Source of the DNA: CAZLNO01 sp964561005
GTDB taxonomy: Bacteria; Pseudomonadota; Alphaproteobacteria; Kiloniellales; Rhodovibrionaceae
DNA length: 6,405 nt
Direction of reading: 5' to 3'
Assembly (NCBI GenBank): GCA_964561005.1
Contig: CAZLNO010000153.1
Span: forward strand, 1 to 6,405
Shown here: positions 4,747 to 6,405 of the stretch, one piece after another
Layout of the letters: every line of letters begins with the position of its first letter
Position numbering within the stretch: position 1 is the first letter of the stretch
Notes under the pieces: generated by a model
Databases searched by the model: none
What the model was told of the DNA's origin: nothing
The model's input: only the letters and a program-made list of their open reading frames with translations
Made by a program: the position numbers and the translations under genes

Positions 4747-6405
4747 CTAGTCCACGGCCGCCTGCCCGACCGCCGCGCCCTCGGGCAACGACCGCTCGGG
4801 TTCGCCCTCGCGCTGGCGGGTCTGCCAGTCGGGGCAGATCCAGACCGGCGCGTCCGAGGGCGCCAGCGGCTCTTGCCCGGCGATCAGGTCGGCGGCCTTT
4901 TCCGCCACCATGATGGTGGGGGCGTTGAGGTTGCCGCTGGGGATGGTCGGGAAGATCGAGCTGTCCACGACGTTCAGGCCCTCGACCCCGTGTACGGCCG
5001 TATGGCCGTCCACCACCGCCATCTCGTCCGAGCCCATCGGACAGGTGCAGGAGGGGTGGTAGGCGCTCTCGGCGTTGCGGGCGACCCAGTCGTCGATTTC
5101 CGCGTCGCTGCGCACCTCCTTGCCGGGCGCCAGCTCCTCGCCGCGATAGGGGTCGAAGGCCGCCTGCGCGAAAATCTCCCGCGTCAGGCGCACCGAGGCC
5201 CGCATCTCCTGCCAGTCGCTGTCGTGGCGCATGTAGTCGCCGCGAATGACCGGCGGATCGCGCGGGTCGGCCGAGCGCAGCGTCACCGTCCCCCGGCTCC
5301 TGGAGCGCATCGGCCCGACGTGCGCCTGGAAGCCGTGGCCCTGCGCCGGGCTCTGGCCGTCGTAGCGCACCGCCATCGGCAGGAAGTGGTATTGCAGGTC
5401 CGGGTGCTCGACGCCGGCGCGCGAGCGGATGAAGCCGCCGGACTCGAAGTGGTTGGTCGCCCCCAGCCCCCGATGGAAGAGGTACCACTCCACGCCGATC
5501 CGCAGCTTGGCCAGCGGCGACAGGGCCTTGTAGAGCGTCACGGGCTGGGTGCAGGCGTGCTGGACGTAGAGTTCCAGGTGGTCCTGCAGGTTGCGCCCGA
5601 CCCCCGGCAGATCCTGCACCACCGGGATGCCGTGGCGGCGCAGCTCGTCGGCCGGGCCGATGCCGGAAAGCATCAGAAGCTGCGGCGAGTTGAAGGCGCT
5701 GCCGCAGATGATGACGCGGCGGTCCGCCCGCGCCTCCTGGTCCTGGCCGCGCCGGCTGTAGGCGACGCCGACGGCCCGCCGGCCCTCGAACAGCACCTTC
5801 GTGGTCAGCGCGCCGGTCAGCACGGTCAGGTTCGGCCGCCGCATCGCCGGCTTCAAGTAGGCCAGATAGGCCGACCAGCGCACGCCGTTGTGCACCGTCA
5901 TCTGCATCGGGCCGACGCCTTCCTGGCGCTCGCCGTTCATGTCCGGCGTGACGCCGTAACCGGCCTGGCGCCCGGCCTCGATCCAGGCCTGGTAGAGCGG
6001 CGACCAGCCGCGGCCGGTCTCGGTGTACAGCGGTCCGTCGCCGCCATGGTACGGATCGGCCCCGCGGTCGTGGCACTCGGCCCGGCGGAAGTAGGGCAGG
6101 CAGTGCGCATAGGACCAGTGCGCCAGCGCCGGGTCGCGCGCCCAGCGGTCGTAATCGCGCGCGTGGCCGCGCACGTAGGCCATGCCGTTGATGGCCGAGC
6201 TGCCGCCCAGGACCTTGCCGCGCGGCTGGTGGATGCGGCGGCTCGCCAGCCGGGGCTCGGGCTCGGTGCGGTAGTCCCAGTTGTAGGTCGTGCCGTTCAT
6301 CGGCTCGCTGAGGCCGGCGGGCATGTGGATGCGCCAGTCCCACCACGGTGCGTTTCCGCCGTATTCCAGCACCAGCACCGAGACCTCGGGGTCGCGGCTG
6401 AGCCG
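4747..6405 (-). CDS. betA: Choline dehydrogenase BetA, GMC oxidoreductase family (5' end off window)
   Basis: BetA is an FAD-linked, membrane-associated enzyme that oxidises choline to betaine aldehyde, the first step to the osmoprotectant glycine betaine. 552 residues are visible. The N-terminal GxGxxG FAD-binding motif and start codon lie outside; the first visible residues, RLSRDPEVSVLVLEYGG, are the second strand of the Rossmann fold, so about 25-35 residues are missing. In visible numbering, GMC signature 1 (RGKVLGGSSAINGMAYVRG) is at 62-80, signature 2 (GSAFNSPQLLMLSGIG) at 235-250, NHFESGGFIRSR at 318-329, and HPSCTC with catalytic His450. The partner Asn494 lies in SGNLNAPT, 44 residues on, the same spacing as His466 and Asn510 of choline oxidase. 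Long stretches such as DWQEMRASVRLTREI agree with E. coli BetA from memory. The C-terminal tail is longer than in the E. coli enzyme. Other GMC alcohol dehydrogenases are the main alternative. betI, betB or a choline transporter may lie beyond the right edge. Confidence 0.9.
   Translation of the reverse strand, partial: RLSRDPEVSVLVLEYGGNAPWWDWRIHMPAGLSEPMNGTTYNWDYRTEPEPRLASRRIHQPRGKVLGGSSAINGMAYVRGHARDYDRWARDPALAHWSYAHCLPYFRRAECHDRGADPYHGGDGPLYTETGRGWSPLYQAWIEAGRQAGYGVTPDMNGERQEGVGPMQMTVHNGVRWSAYLAYLKPAMRRPNLTVLTGALTTKVLFEGRRAVGVAYSRRGQDQEARADRRVIICGSAFNSPQLLMLSGIGPADELRRHGIPVVQDLPGVGRNLQDHLELYVQHACTQPVTLYKALSPLAKLRIGVEWYLFHRGLGATNHFESGGFIRSRAGVEHPDLQYHFLPMAVRYDGQSPAQGHGFQAHVGPMRSRSRGTVTLRSADPRDPPVIRGDYMRHDSDWQEMRASVRLTREIFAQAAFDPYRGEELAPGKEVRSDAEIDDWVARNAESAYHPSCTCPMGSDEMAVVDGHTAVHGVEGLNVVDSSIFPTIPSGNLNAPTIMVAEKAADLIAGQEPLAPSDAPVWICPDWQTRQREGEPERSLPEGAAVGQAAVD

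Noticed and set aside
4644..4913. Plus-strand open frame (89 codons) in the convergent gap and betA end
   Set aside because: It begins inside repeat copy B and then runs antisense to betA; no independent support.
4733..6346. Long minus-strand open frame (537 codons) overlapping betA
   Set aside because: It is a shifted frame of betA without GMC motifs.

Overview
The window reads as chromosomal DNA from a high-GC proteobacterium, most likely an alphaproteobacterium. That placement rests on the strong G/C bias at third codon positions, the style of the GlmU, ManC and choline dehydrogenase proteins, and the short GTAG-headed intergenic hairpins. It is an inference and I cannot name a genus. Nothing points to a phage, plasmid or insertion sequence.

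There are four protein genes. From left to right they are: glmU (minus strand, cut at its 3' end by the left window edge); a 326-bp gap rich in repeats; manC (minus, complete); a 213-bp divergent promoter region; an MmgE/PrpD-family gene (plus, complete); a 180-bp convergent gap packed with repeats; and betA (minus, cut at its 5' end by the right window edge).

glmU and manC supply two nucleotide sugars for the cell surface: UDP-GlcNAc for peptidoglycan and lipopolysaccharide, and GDP-mannose for surface polysaccharides. They lie in the same direction, but the repeat-filled gap makes a single tight operon doubtful. The MmgE/PrpD protein is a small-acid dehydratase, decarboxylase or isomerase of unknown substrate. 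BetA oxidises choline to betaine aldehyde for osmoprotection or choline catabolism. The last two genes converge and need not be functionally linked.

The most notable non-coding signal is an approximately 91-bp palindromic element present twice, in opposite orientations, in the two gaps at 1371-1461 and 4603-4692. Each copy is a GC-rich hairpin, an AACGTT box, a 17-nt spacer, a second AACGTT box and a second GC-rich hairpin. The arms are almost identical, while the spacer keeps its length but not its sequence. Three GTAG-headed hairpins resembling REP sequences sit beside the copies, all in the same orientation. The two repeat clusters bracket the manC and mmgE/prpD pair. I see no new enzymatic or defence system here; the repeat family is the item most worth pursuing.
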